Origin: Tetracentron sinense
Taxonomy: Eukaryota > Streptophyta > Magnoliopsida > Trochodendrales > Trochodendraceae
Length of the DNA: 64,000 bases
Assembly: GCA_015143295.1 (NCBI GenBank)
Contig: CM026571.1
Span: 7,816,501-7,880,500, forward strand
Direction: 5' to 3'
Every line of letters begins with the position of its first letter. Within the stretch, counting starts at the first letter, position 1. The notes under the pieces are model-generated. The model searched no databases. It saw nothing but the letters and a program-made list of their open reading frames with translations, and was not told the origin of the DNA. Of this stretch, positions 12,623 to 24,693 are shown piece after piece. A program made the position numbers and the translations under genes.

Positions 12623-13522
12623 TGTAACGGATAAAATTCGTAAAACCAACTCAGCGTTGAGGGACGAGCTCGTTTTTGTCGTTTTGTTCACGAAAGTGAC
12701 ACGTGGACACAAGTTGGGGTCACGTGCTTAAAATATCGGGGCCACGCGTTGTCCGATACACAACGATCCCGTTGTGCGCATTACGACGTCTTTGTTCTCT
12801 TGCAGAACAACGTCTCCGTTGTGACTTTGACGACGTACTCGTTGTCTAAAACACAACGTGAACGTTGTGCTCTTGACAACGTCGTTATCGTTGCGCGAAC
12901 AACGAGACCGTTGTCTCACCGACAACGAGGTCGTGCTGTGTTTTGAGGCATCTACGTCGTAACCGAGCTTGGGTCAACAACGAGACCGACTCGTAGGAGG
13001 AAGTGATCAGGAGGCGATCCATAATTCCGACAAGGGTGCCGAACTTGCCGTTTCGTGCCGAAAGCACTGTCTTGGCATTTAATGCTGGTCACTTCTGCGT
13101 ACCGTCCGATCCCGTCCGATTGGACTTAGGGGGGGCTCACACGTGTAATGCAACCGACGGCAGATATATCTCAGATATTTGGCAATGAGTGCTAAGACAC
13201 GTGGTATGGACACCTATGGCCATCTATGGTCATCGATGGCCATACCAGCCTTGCCCTATAAAAACCCCGTGATTTTTAGTGCAGAGGGAGGGGATGATGA
13301 ACCCAGATCCGAGAATACGTGTTCAGTACTCCTAGTGCCTTGAGCATTTTTCTTTCAGTGTTTATTCTTGTGCTTACTGTTCACCATCTTCTACCCCTAC
13401 TGACTTTACCATCGGAGTACAGGTCAGGGTGCCACACCCTCCGCTCCAGCCTTTTACCAGTAGACCAGGACGTGGAAGCAGCTGCTGCAGACGCGTGTCC
13501 GTCCGGTATTTTTCCTCTCACA
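12623..13522 (+). mobile_element. Solo LTR (900 bp) with GAAAG target duplication
   Basis: The element begins TGTAACGG and ends CTCTCACA (TG...CA ends) and is flanked by the perfect 5-bp duplication GAAAG at 12618-12622 and 13523-13527. It is more GC-rich than its surroundings and has a TATA box, CTATAAAAA, at 13257-13265, as expected for an LTR promoter. No internal domain or second LTR is found within reach, so it is a solo LTR left by LTR-LTR recombination. A segment near 13394-13450 ('ctgactttaccatcggag') resembles Gypsy LTRs, but the superfamily is uncertain. The ORFs inside are not genes. Confidence 0.88.
12740..12985. repeat. Alternating ACAACG / CGTTGT motif array in LTR
   Basis: About a dozen copies of the hexamer ACAACG or its complement CGTTGT occur within 245 bp, mostly alternating in orientation (for example near 12747, 12761, 12771, 12806, 12817, 12840, 12853, 12864, 12876, 12899, 12911, 12921 and 12976). 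They lie in the upstream part of the solo LTR, where U3 regulatory sequence is expected. The core fits the plant MYB-type CNGTTR consensus when preceded by C. Confidence 0.7.
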
Positions 13523-13527
13523 GAAAG

Positions 13528-13927
13528 CTTTTTAAAAAAAAACTGGGCTTGGATGTCGAGAAAATCTAAAAAAGTAGAGAAAAGAAAAGAAGAGAAGCCT
13601 TCAAATTTTCCATAGTTTGGTTGTCTAGAAAATTAGAGAGAAAGCTCTAAACGGCAAAGTAGAGAGAGAGGGAGAGACAGAATCGAACCTCCTTCGCCTT
13701 GGTGGTGCAGATGAAGGATGGTGGAGGTTGTTGGTGGGGCTGGGAGATGGAGGTTCCCTGCTGGTGTGAGAACTTGGAGAAGATGGGGAATCTCCTCTAC
13801 AGGTGGCTGCTGCTGGGGCCGGCTTGGAGCTGCTGCGGTTGGGCGTGATGAAGAGTAGGAGGCTGGGCGGTGGCTGGTGTTCTCCTTCTCTCTCCTCTCT
13901 CCTCTCTTCTGCTTCGTCTTCTCTTCG
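13528..13927. other. GA/CT-rich stretch, no supported gene
   Basis: Overlapping minus-strand reading frames (rich in R, E, S and P) exist here, but they come from GA-rich low-complexity DNA. No known domain, splice structure or conserved start can be seen. I do not call a gene. Confidence 0.5.
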
Positions 13928-14206
13928 GTTTCGGACTCTCTCTGGCAGCAGCCCGAGAGGTGCTCTCGGGCAGCCATAAATCATGCGGCAGGTGGCAGGA
14001 GAAGTCATTTCATGGGGTCATGAATTTTGACTTCCCCCCATTTGATATCACTTTCTTTTTTTATTTTATTATTTTATCCTCATGTGTCAAATAATGCGAA
14101 GAAAAGTCAAAATCATTGCCATAAAATGATTTCTCCAACCACCGTCGCATGATGTATGGCTGCCCCTGAGCACCTCTCGGGCTGCTGCCAGAGAGAATCC
14201 GAAGCC
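13928..14206. mobile_element. MITE with long inverted repeats (copy 1)
   Basis: The left arm 'ctctctggcagcagcccgag' followed by 'aggtgctctcgggcagcc' is mirrored at the right end by 'ggctgcccctgagcacctct' and 'cgggctgctgccagagag'. The arms extend at least 60 bp each. Between them lies 'tgacttccccccatttgatat', shared with the next copy. It is noncoding. Confidence 0.8.
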
Positions 14207-14439
14207 CTCAAGCCCTAACTCATACGGGCAAAACCGTAAAACTTAAAAGTTAAAGTTTTAATGCTTTAAAAACTTACAATCGTGAATTCTAGAAAACGAT
14301 CTCGAGTTGCCTGTGACCATATGGTTTCAATAGCATATCCCATCTATCTATCTATCTATTTATCTATTCTAAAACACAGTTAATCTACCCTCCTAATACC
14401 ACGTACCTATTTGAATTGATGCCACCTTGGACTACTTTC

Positions 14440-14722
14440 TTTGGCTTTGGATTCTCTATGGCTAGCCATAGAGATGCTCTCAGGCCACCACAAATGAAGC
14501 GACAAGTGGAGGGAGAAGTCATTTCATTTCTCCCCTAATTTTTGACTTCTCCCCATTTGATATATCTCTCCCTTTATCTCACCATTTTATCACCATGTGT
14601 CAAATAAAGGGGGGAGAAATCAAAATCATGGTCCCCATGAAATGACTTCTCCCTCCACTTGTCGCTTCATTTGTGGTGGCCCGAGAGCATCTCTCTGGCA
14701 CGGGCCAGAGAGAATCTAAAGC
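14440..14722. mobile_element. MITE with long inverted repeats (copy 2)
   Basis: Related to the element at 13928-14206 through the shared core 'gacttctccccatttgata' and 'gagaagtcatttcat'. Its ends are TGGCTTTGGATTCTCTATGG and, reading back from the right, TGGCTTTAGATTCTCTCTGG. The arms pair over about 80 bp, including 'agtggagggagaagtcattt'. A short 'actttc' occurs on both sides, but the target duplication is not certain. Confidence 0.82.
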
Positions 14723-15855
14723 CACTTTCCTATCGTTAAGCCACATCAGCTCCTCTTCTATAAGTTTTTCTTCCTCTTCCTCTCTCTTCTTCCCCCACCC
14801 CTTGAGAGCCGTTAGGCCCATTACAAAATGAGGCATTCCCTCTCACAAGATTTCTCTGCCCCATTACTCTCTCCCAGTACCTCTTCTTCCTCTCCCGTTC
14901 ATATACATTCACTCTGAACATCTCATTCTCTTACGTTCAAAGACGTTACATACACAACCGTTACACATGCCTACATTTAATCTCTCCTCTATATCCCTCA
15001 AACAAACATCCATCTCACTCTTTCTATTTCATCCAAAAATATCGCTACAGATTCTACTACTCGATTCATAGCTACAACTCCATCTGCAACCTTGTGGATC
15101 CGTTACCACTCCGATTTTTGTCTCCTTCCCATCTTCAATCGTGGCGGAGAGGGTCTTTAATTTCTGAATTTTCCTAAAGCAAACATACTCACCAACACTG
15201 CTCCGAAGCAACAATACTCACCGGCAAAGCTATAAACTTTTTATCCTTCCCATCTTCAACCTTTGCGGAGATGGGCTATTTTTCTAAAGAAAATATAATC
15301 ATTGTGCACCATTAGGTGAGTCAATCCCAACTTCATCTTCTTCATATTAGGGGTTTGAAACATTTTCTCAAATTTGGATTATCCCGTGTATCACGCGGTG
15401 TAATTTCATCTCTACCGTTATCGATAACACCAATTTTTTTTCCAGATTTGCAATTAATTTGGCTCATTGGCACCATTAAATGAGTCAATCCCACCTTCAT
15501 CGTCTTTACATTAGGGTTTTGAATCATGTTCTCAGATTTGGATGATCCCGTTCATTAGACGGAATTATTTCAACTCTCCGGCTATAATAACATCAAATTT
15601 TGTTTGCAGATTTGCAATTATTGGGGCAATACCAGAAATTTCATCCAAAAATCCAATATATCTCTCATCTTCAACCTTGGCAGAGAGGGGCTTTGTTTGT
15701 GGAAATTTTTGTGAAGCAAATATACTCATTGGCACCATTAGGTGAGTCAATCCCACCATGATCTTGGGTTTTCTGAATTTTTCCTGATTTGCAAACAATA
15801 TCTACCCTGAATTTTAAATATTATTGATGTGTTTGGGGTTGCTTAGCATGCACTA
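14723..15855. repeat. CT-rich stretch with degenerate repeats
   Basis: No gene is supported. Two motifs recur in order: 'tcttcaaccttggcagagag' versions near 15132, 15253 and 15669, and 'ggcaccattaggtgagtcaa' versions near 15304, 15468 and 15729. The second contains a GTGAGT donor-like sequence each time. The plus-strand CT-rich part (14750-15000) looks like a transcript leader, but no ORF follows. The Copia element interrupts the stretch at 15856. Confidence 0.5.
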
Positions 15856-16050
15856 TGAAAATATAAATAGTAATCTCACACCGTTTTCTATTGTATTCAA
15901 TGGAGTTATATGCAAAGAGAGTAAAGATACAATTCCCATAACAGAGGGATCTTGTTACAACAAGAATAGAAAGAGAGTCTATATACACACGGTATATAGC
16001 TACTAGTTAAACCAAGAATAAAAAGATGACAATATAGAAAGTTTCTAACA
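15856..16050 (-). repeat. Copia 3' LTR
   Basis: A 195-bp LTR matching 20340-20533 over its length with scattered differences. Its minus-strand start TGTTAGAAAC adjoins the polypurine tract. The terminal bases at the far side (15854-15858) are slightly altered. Confidence 0.88.
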
Positions 16051-16057
16051 CTCCCCC

Positions 16058-19000
16058 TCAAGTTGGAGCGTGAATGTCAAGAATGCCCAACTTGGATGCA
16101 AGAAACAAAAACTGATCTTTACCAAGAGCTTTGGTGAATATGTCGGCCAATTGATTATGGGTGGAAATGTAAGCTGTTCGAATCAATCCTTGTTGAATCT
16201 TCTCTCGAACCAAATGACAATCTAATTCGATGTGCTTGGTACGCTCATGAAATACAGGATTGGCAGCAATGTGAATGACAGCTTGGTTATCGCAAAATAA
16301 GGTAATTGGCATAGAATGAAGGACCCCTAGGTCGGCCAAAAGAAACTTAAGCCAAGTTAATTCACAACTGGCAGTAGCCATGGAGCGATATTCGGCTTCG
16401 GCTGAAGAGCGGGAAACCGTGTGTTGCTTCTTAGTCTTCCATGAAATGGGACTATCACCAAGCATTGTGCAATAACCTGTGACAGATCTCCTAGTCATTG
16501 GACAACTTGCCCAATCTGAATCACAGTAGGTAGAGAGTTGTAGCTTGTTGGTGGATGACAGTAAAATGCCTTGGCCGGGTGTGCCTTTTAAATAATGGAG
16601 AACACGAAGAGCTACATCTAGTGAGGTTTCTGTGGTGCACTCATAAATTGGCTCAAAGTATGAACAGCAAATACAAGCTCAAGTCGAGTGACGGTCAAGT
16701 AGATTAACCGGCCAATGAGTCGACGATAAGAGGTTGGGTCCTCAACGAGAGGACCCTCAGTAGAGTTGAGCCGCAGGTTTTGCTCCATTGGAAAGGAGAC
16801 CGGCCTACTAGCGAGTAAACCCATATCTTGTAAAATGTCAAGTGTGTATTTGCGCTGGGATAAAAATATACCTCGCTTAGACCGAGCCACCTCTATCCCC
16901 AAAAAATATTTGAGAGGGCCTAGATCCTTTATGTGAAACCGATGATGGAGGAAGGACTTTAGAGCGGAGACAGCAAGGGCATCATTGCCAGTGATGATGA
17001 TGTCATCGACATAAACAAGCACGAAGGTGCCAGACTGTCCTTGAGTGAGAGTAAATAAGGAGTAATCGGCTCAAGACTGTTTGTAACCTGCTTCTTACAA
17101 AGCATGAGAGAATTTGGCAAACCAATTCTGGGAGGCTTGCTTCAAACCATAAAGTGATTTATGAAGCTTGCAAACTCGTGTCTCCCCCTGACGAGAGAAT
17201 CCGGGTGGGATGCGCATGTAGACCTCCTCATCAAGGTCACCATGTAGGAAAGCGTTTTGAACATCAAGTTGATGTAAAGGCCATCCATGAATTGAGGCGA
17301 CAGCTATAAGGCATCGCACTATCACTAGCTTGGCAACCGGAGCACTTGTATCATGATAGTCAAGACCTTCTTGTTGTGTGAAACCTTTAGCCACTAAACG
17401 CGCTTTGTAGCATTCAATGCGACCATCTGGTTGATATTTGATCTTGTACACCCATTTGCAACCAATGGGTTTCTTGCCAGGTGGTAGTGGAGTTAGAGAC
17501 CATGTTTTGTTAGCCTCTAAAGCACTAATTTTAGTTGCCATAGCATTACACCAGTTCTTATCCTTGGCAGCAACAACATAAAATGTAGGTTCTTGAGTAA
17601 AAGAAATGGCTGCAACAAATACTTTATGGGAAGAAGACAATTTGTCATAAGAAAGAACAGAGTTAAGAGGGTAGGGAGTACCTGTCTGGGAGGCAGATGT
17701 CGGAGTTGGTGTAGAGAACACGGTAGCATGATGGTAGTCACGAAGGTAAGTGGGGGGTTTTCGCGGTCGAGTGGAATGGCGAGGTGGTGTAACAACAAGG
17801 GGGGGTGGGTTTGGTGGAGGACTGATGATAGGTAGAGAGGGAGGCAGTAGTGTCAGGCTTGGGGAAGAGGGTGACTCAAGAGGAGAATGGTCAGGTGTGG
17901 ATGGAAGGTTGGGAGGATTCAAATCTGAACTAGTGGGTGTGTTAGGAGTAGGGTCCATAATGGGGAGGGGTAAAACCGTGGTTGGTTGTTTAGGATATGG
18001 AGAAGAGGCGAGAAAGGGAAAAATTGTCTCATGGAAGTTGACATCTCGACTAGAAAATATGGCATGGTTTTCTAAGTCGTAAACCCGATAAGCTTTTTGA
18101 ACATGAGGGTAACCAAGGAAGACACATTGATGAGCGCGAGAGTCAAACTTATGACGGTAATGAGAGTTGTGGGCATAGCAAAGACAACCAAATATTTTAA
18201 GGTGGGAGTACGATGGAGGTTTGTGGAACAAAACCTCATAAGGACTTTTCCCATGTAAAAGAGTGGGCAACCGATCTATCAAGTAGGCGGCATGTAAGAC
18301 GCAATGTCCCCAAAATTTTAGAGGTAAGTTGGATTGAAATCGAAGTGCCCGAGCCATTTCTAGTAAGTGCCGATGCTTACATTCTACAACACCATTTTGT
18401 TGAGGTGTGGCTACGCAAGAGTGTTGGTGAATTACCCCATGATCACGAAGAAAATTCTAAAAATCAAGGGAGAAAAACTTTGTGCCATTATCAGTACGAA
18501 GTACACGAATGGATTTTTGAAACTGAGTTTGAATCATGGCAAAAAAATCCTTAAGGAGTTAATTAGTTTCAGACTTGTGCTTCATGAGATATACCCATGT
18601 GCAGCGGGTAAAATCATCTACGATTGTAAGAAAATATTGAGCACCCGAAATTGAAGGGTAGGGTAACTACCCCAAATATCACAATAAATAATATGGAAAG
18701 CATTCGTACTAGAAATAGAACTTGAATTAAAAGGTAGTCGTGTTTGCTTTGCACGAGGACACACGTTACAATGACCCGGAGTAGTAAAAAAAAATACTAG
18801 AATCAGTCCTTATTAAAGTTTGAAGGCTTGCAATAGAGGGATGGCCCAAGCGCCAATGCCACATGTCAATAGGCAGTGTGTGAGAAACGGAGGATGCATG
18901 GATCGGTGAGGTGAGGCTAGGGAGAAGATATAGGCCATCGTGTTCTTTAGCCACTCTAATCGTCTTCCTCGAGGACAAGTCCTGAAAAACACATTTGTCA

Positions 19001-20239
19001 GGAAAGAAAGTAACTGAACAACGGAGATTCTTAGTTAGTTGACTAACAGATAAGAGGTTAAATTTAAATGAAGGCACACAAAGAACATTTGTCAAAGGTA
19101 AAGTATCAGAAACCATCGATGAGCCAATACAAGATATGGTAGCAAGATCACCATTAGGAAGCTTGACAGGTGTAGAAAAAGGCGAATAAGATAAATGATA
19201 AGGAGGATGTGGAACTTGTGATGTGATTAGATGCACCACTGTTGACTATCCAACATGCATGCAAAGTAGGAAAAGTGGAAAAACAAGAGACAATACCTGC
19301 AAGGTTCGCCATAGGGGATGGATTACGTGTATGAAGAAGAGATAATAGTTGAGAAACCTGTTCGGGAGTGATGGTGGAGACGTGCTGCTGCCCATTGGTG
19401 GAGACTTGCTGCTGCCCATTGGTGGTGTGGGCCTTGGGTTGCCGTGGAGGGTACCCAATGAGTTTGTAGCACCGATCTTTGGTGTGTCCAGTCTTATGGC
19501 AATAAGAGCATTGCTGATTGGAGCGTGGAGCAGCCTTGGTATTGCCATGATAAAAATTGCGTTGGGCAGCAAAGGCATGAGTATCTGTAATGGTGGTGGC
19601 CGTATGAAGCCCCCTTTGTTTCTCCTCTTGTAAGAGAAGAGAATAAGCCTTGGTAATGGATGGTAAGGGATCCATTAAGAGCATTTGACTCCGAACATGA
19701 TTAAAAGTCTCATTCAATCCCATAAGCAATTGCATAAGTTGTTCACGGTGGTAGAATGTTGTGATATTTTTTAAAGCACCACAAGAGCAGGGACTGAATT
19801 CATTGTAGGAGGAAAGTTCATCCCAAAGATTCTTCAACTTCGTGAAGTAAGTGGCAACTGAGAGTTGATCTTGAGAGAAGGTAGCAATAAGCTTCTTCAA
19901 CTGAAAAATGCGCGGGGCGTTTTGTTGTGAATAACGATCTTTGAGGTCATTCCAAACTTCATAAGAAGTAGTAGCGTAAATGACGCTATCGGCAAGATCT
20001 TTGGTGAGGGCATTCAATAACCAAGAGAACACCATGGTGTTACACCGTTCCCATAAGGGAGATGTTGAATCCGTAAGATGTGGACGTGGAAGAGAGCCAT
20101 CAATGAAACCAAGCTTGCTTTTGGCGCAAAGAGTCATGTGCATAGCCCGTGACCAGGTTGCATAATTATCGCCGGTGAGGGGATGTGAAACTAAAACAGT
20201 GTCGTAGTTATCCGAGGGAGGCATGGAGTAAGGACTCAA
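16058..20239 (-). pseudogene. Copia gag-pol, interrupted by frameshifts
   Basis: Gag runs from ATG at 20239 and contains a CCHC zinc knuckle (CSYCHKTGHTKDRCYK). The protease active site reads NSGAS instead of the expected DSG(A/T). The frame breaks near 19240. A segment to 18766 carries the integrase zinc-binding start (WHWRLGHPS). The integrase core between 18357 and 18766 is broken. 17095-18357 holds the integrase C-terminal part and the start of reverse transcriptase ([18 protein letters not shown]). After another shift, 16618-17022 carries the catalytic YVDDIIITG. 16058-16498 is RNase H (SSAEAEYRSMA, DIFTKALG). The element cannot encode one full polyprotein. Confidence 0.9.
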
Positions 20240-20339
20240 AAAGATAGTGAATCAGTCTTATCAGAATCATTCTTACCAGAATCAGTCTTACCGGCAACGG
20301 AATGGACTTCAGAATTTTCTTCGTCAGCCAGATACGATG

Positions 20340-20533
20340 TGAAAATATTGAGAGTAATCTCACACCGTTTTCTATTGTATTCAATGGAGTATATACAAAG
20401 AGAGTAAAGATACAATTCCCATAACAGAGGGATCTTGTTACAACAAGAATAGAAAGAGAGTCTATACACACACGGTATACAGCTGCTGGTGAAACCAAGA
20501 ATGGAAAGATGACAATATAGAAAGATTCTAACA
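20340..20533 (-). repeat. Copia 5' LTR
   Basis: A 194-bp LTR, the partner of 15856-16050. It begins TGTTAGAATC on the minus strand at 20533 and ends ...ATATTTTCA at 20340, followed by the degenerate primer site. Confidence 0.88.
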
Positions 20534-22980
20534 TGCACGAAGCTAACCTATATAAATTTGGAGTTTATGTGAATGTCTCACCTCTTCATGTTACAAAGGT
20601 GGCTTAGTAATTAGCCATGCACTGTATCCAAATAAACATGTACATTTATTAATGGCAAAATACCAAAAGAGGAAAAAGGTATTTTAAAGATGATTGCGAT
20701 GCACAGGCCAAAACTGAGACATCGAAATGAATGGAGAATAATTTTAAAAAAAAACATAAAAAATGCACCAAATCCTATAATAGGAAGGCAAAAATATATC
20801 TTTAAATTGAATTTAGATAGACAGAAACCCATTTACAATAACATATTGGTAAGGAATCAACACACCTAAATGACACTTTCTCTTGCTATTGCTTTCTTTA
20901 TTAGTGTCTTCTACAATTCTACCCACACCTAAGAACAAAAATGATTTGTGGCATTTCCAATGGCTCCAGTTTGCCTACTGGGGTTCATCTGGTCACTGTT
21001 GTGTCCGAGTTTTGATACATTCGCTTGCACGATTGCACCACTCCCTTAACGAGAGAACCATTGAGATATATTTCCATGAATCTAATGAGCATGGCTCCTA
21101 AGGGGCTGAACTTACCTGAGCTTTATCCAACTAATCTCATAATAAAGAAAATTCCTAATTGCGGTATTAAAAGTTTTTTCAAAATCCTGTAATAGGAAGG
21201 TGAAAATATATCTTTAAATTGAATTTAGATAAAAAGAAACCCATTTACAATAACATATTGGTAAGGAATCAACACACCTAAATGGCACATCCTCTTGCTA
21301 TTGCTTTCTTTATTAGTGTCTTCTACTCAAACCTAAGAACACAAATGATTTGTGACAAATTAATCTTAGGAGCCATAGTCAAATTAATCTTATGCTGAAA
21401 TTAAAATTCTAGACTCTGGATGGGTAGCTCACCTTCTACGAAAGCTGTATCAGTTGGCCACGTTCGACATGTGTGAATGAGGCTTCTAAAATTTATCATG
21501 CCTTACTATCCATCACTATGGGAATGGGTTCCACTCCCTTAGCAAGAGAACCATGAAGATATATTTCCATGAATCTAAGGAGCATGGCTCCTAAGGGGCT
21601 GAACTTACCTAAGCTTTACCCAACTAATCTCATAATAAAGAAAATTCATAATTGCAGTATTAAAAGTTTTTTCAAACCAGTATGGCAGTTAGTTTATGTT
21701 GAATTCCGGAAGGTCTGTAATTTTGTCATCTTTTTTTGATCGGTAATCCAACAAAATATATATATATATATAAATAAAAGGGGTTTGGTCCATGTATCAT
21801 GTTTCTCAATTCTATATGCTTTTCATAGTCATTTTAAGTTTATCAATGCATTTGTTGCTTTCATTATTGCTTTCATTATGGAGTCCTTGAGCTATATTTA
21901 ATCAACTGTAAAGGCATTATAATTTATAATTGTAAATAAGATATCTTAATTGGTCATAGCTACTGGATGCTCTAAAACTTCTTCCAATATGGCATGCATT
22001 ATCTTTCGATCATAGTTGAATAGATAACCATACCTAGTTAAGTGATATACTAGCAAAGTAGCATATCTAGGGCCTCAAACTCATTATATAAAAGTCTCTT
22101 CAGCATTTCTGAAACAACCACCACATAGTCAAATTAATCTTATGCTGAAATTAAAAGTCTAGACTCTGGATGAGTAGCTCACCTTCTACGCAAGTTGTAC
22201 CAGTTGGGTTAGGTTTTCCGCCATTCTACAGGGAGATAGTGGGGTGGTTTGAAATTAAATATTGGAGTAGCATTCCCTCTTAAGAGTTTTAACCAATGGA
22301 GAAGTTTCCTCCCTTTTTTTCTCTGTTTTATGATTGCAACGTTTAAATCATAGACTAATATTACACATTAATTGCAATCTTTTTAGATTATACACATAAT
22401 GACCTTCCCGTAGATTTAATATTATGAAAGTAAAATTTTTTTGTGAACATTTATTGTTAGTCTACATAAATGATCCGAAAAAAAAATCGAATGTATAAAA
22501 TTAAGTTTTTGCTTATATTTAGTCATGATCCACAACATTAAGCTTACCCTAATCATCAATACTAGGAAACTTGTCTAAGAAAAGCGACAATTCCATATTC
22601 TTTCTTCCTCCAAATTGTGAGCTACATTGAACAGACCACTATCTCCAAACTTTTTTCTGCCAATCTAACAAAATGAAACATTAAGGATAGAAAGGGTTTA
22701 CCCTAATCATCAAGTTAGTACTAGTGGCAACTCCATTAGTTTCAATATATTCTTAAGTAACGCCTACTTTAGCCTTTTCATTGTCATTTTTTTATTCATC
22801 TCTTTCCATTCTCTTTCTCATCCCATACTCTCCTACCCCAAAAGTCACTATCCATGTCACATGGATGGTCCAAGAGCTCATATATTACATGCTAATAATT
22901 TGGGAGGAAAAATAAGGATGCAAACTTTTATTTCTCAGCAAGATCCAGAGTGAACCAATGTTGCGTCCCTTTGGATCCCA
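20534..22980. repeat. Intergenic DNA with ~0.4-0.5 kb tandem duplication
   Basis: No gene is supported. Unit 1 (about 20768-21182) and unit 2 (about 21183-21678) both run from 'aataggaaggcaaaaatata' through 'cctcttgctattgctttc'-like text to 'ggctcctaaggggctgaact' and 'ttaaaagttttttcaaa'. Unit 2 has extra internal sequence ('gtcaaattaatcttatgctg') that appears again at 22128-22210. Beyond 21700 the DNA is AT-rich with nothing else recognised. Confidence 0.7.
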
Positions 22981-23020
22981 ATGAAAATGAAAGTTTTTTT
23001 CTTTTTTGCATTTTGACATT

Positions 23021-23048
23021 CCCGTGCATCGCACGGGCTTCTTACTAG
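23021..23048 (+). mobile_element. Helitron 3' end
   Basis: The hairpin CCCGTGCATCGCACGGG (23021-23037) is followed after seven bases by CTAG and then T. This is the layout of plant Helitron 3' termini (stem-loop, CTRR, insertion before T). The 5' end of this copy was not located. Confidence 0.65.
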
Positions 23049-24690
23049 TACTAATACTAATACTATATGCCGGTTGGTTCCACGTGGCATATCTCATTGG
23101 CCTCTATTTTCTATTCTGGTTCATGCCACATATCTTCTAATTGATCCAATAAAGAGATGTCACGTCACCCTTTTAATTATTTTTCTTCATTCCTATTTAA
23201 GTGATGAGTTAAATGCCCACCTGTACCCACTCACATTCTATTTTTTAATTACAATAAATTAAATTATATCATTAAATATTTATTCTTTATTCTAATTCTA
23301 CTATTTAACTATAACTAATTAAGTTGTAACATTTAAATTATTAAAAATATGAAGCCTAAGGGTCTCTTCTTTCTTCCCTCCACATTCTCATTCTTTAATT
23401 TCAATTTATTTAAATTGTAACATCTATCATCCTCAAATTTTTAACTCTTAGTCTACCTTCTCCCTAATCCCCTATAAATAGTAGACAAATTTACAAGACA
23501 CTTTCATTTTCAAACATGTAACGATTTGGGATGTTGTGCATTTTAATTAATATGGTTCACCTGAGAGGTTTTTCCTAAACATTTGAGCATCTAGAGTGGA
23601 AATCTTAAAAGGTTTGTTTTCATGACAGTTATTGGAAAGTTCTTGAGTCTGGATGCATTATGGCATGAGTGCATTTTTAGGTATTATATTTTGGGAAATT
23701 TGATGCTATTGGAAGCTGTCAGGTTCTTGCATTATTTACATTTATACTTATGAGTCTCTACATGGAGCTTTGGATGGGTATTAGTGCATTTTAGACACTA
23801 TTTTGGGTCTTCTATTTTGCTCTTGCAGTAGCGATTTGAAATAGCATAGATTATTCTCACTCAAATTATTGAAATTCACACTATCATTGATATTAAGAGT
23901 AATAAAATGAAATTCAAATTATTCTTAATATTCATTGGTGTTAAAGTATCAAGTGGTTGTTTCCTCTAAAATCTTTCATCTCTCAATTAATTGTTAAAAT
24001 AAATAATAACAATAATAAACGAAGAGAATAGATCTTTCCTAAAATAATGGCTCCCCTTAATCTCTCCTTAAATATATATATAAATAAATTATATTGTTTT
24101 ACTCAGGTTATACTTAATTATATTAAATCTCTAATTTCTAAATGCTCTATAAGAAATTGAGTTTCTTGACATGGTAACTCTATTTGATTTTTATTTTATA
24201 TTTTGTTATATTATGCAAACCAGTGGTAGTGTTAAAGTGGGCCCCACTAGAAAAAAAATTAATTTGATGTTGTTTCGGGTTGAAGAATAGGAAGATACTA
24301 ACATTTTCTCTTATATATAAACTTTTCTTTCTAATAACTAATTATTTAAATAGAATTATTTAAAGAACTTATTTATTTACAAGATATATCATTATCTCTA
24401 AAACTTTTAAATAATTTTGACACATTAAATTTTATGAGAAGAGATAATTTTTTTTTATTATGATGCAAACTTACTTTCTTGAAATTATATAATAATGAGA
24501 TAAAAATTTATATATAACATTAAAATAATAAATTTTTGAATGATTACATTGACTATTTTTAATAAGATACATATAAAAAAATCTCACAAGAGATGACTAA
24601 AGTATCATCATTTTTATTTTATTTTTATTCTTTTCGTATTGTCTATTTTTAATTTTCTCATCATATTTTTGGTTTATTTATTTTCTTTCA
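23049..24690. other. AT-rich intergenic DNA, nothing recognised
   Basis: Very AT-rich, with no conserved ORF, inverted repeat or target duplication that I can support. It may be the body of the Helitron ending at 24723. 'tactaatactatatgcc' just after 23049 would suit a Helitron-like 5' end. Confidence 0.4.
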
Positions 24691-24693
24691 ACA

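Larger units (their letters stand above)
15856..20533 (-). mobile_element. Ty1/Copia LTR retrotransposon, decayed
   Basis: Minus-strand element of about 4.68 kb. The 5' LTR is 20340-20533 and the 3' LTR 15856-16050 (about 195 bp, clearly homologous, starting TGTTAGAA). A polypurine tract, CTTGAGGGGGAG, directly precedes the 3' LTR (16051-16062). A degenerate primer site near 20325-20339 (CATCGTATCTGGC) follows the 5' LTR. The domain order gag, protease, integrase, reverse transcriptase, RNase H is that of Copia. TGCAC occurs next to both outer ends (15849-15853 and 20534-20538), with two extra bases on the left side, so the target duplication is probable but not exact. The short LTR suggests an Ale/Retrofit-like lineage (inference). 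Confidence 0.93.

Noticed and set aside
12728..12946. Overlapping ~65-codon ORFs on both strands
   Set aside because: They lie within the solo LTR and are generated by the ACAACG/CGTTGT array.
13625..14008. Minus-strand ORFs of 127 and 114 codons, rich in R, E, P and S
   Set aside because: Two overlapping frames in GA-rich DNA running into a MITE, with no recognisable domain or splice structure.
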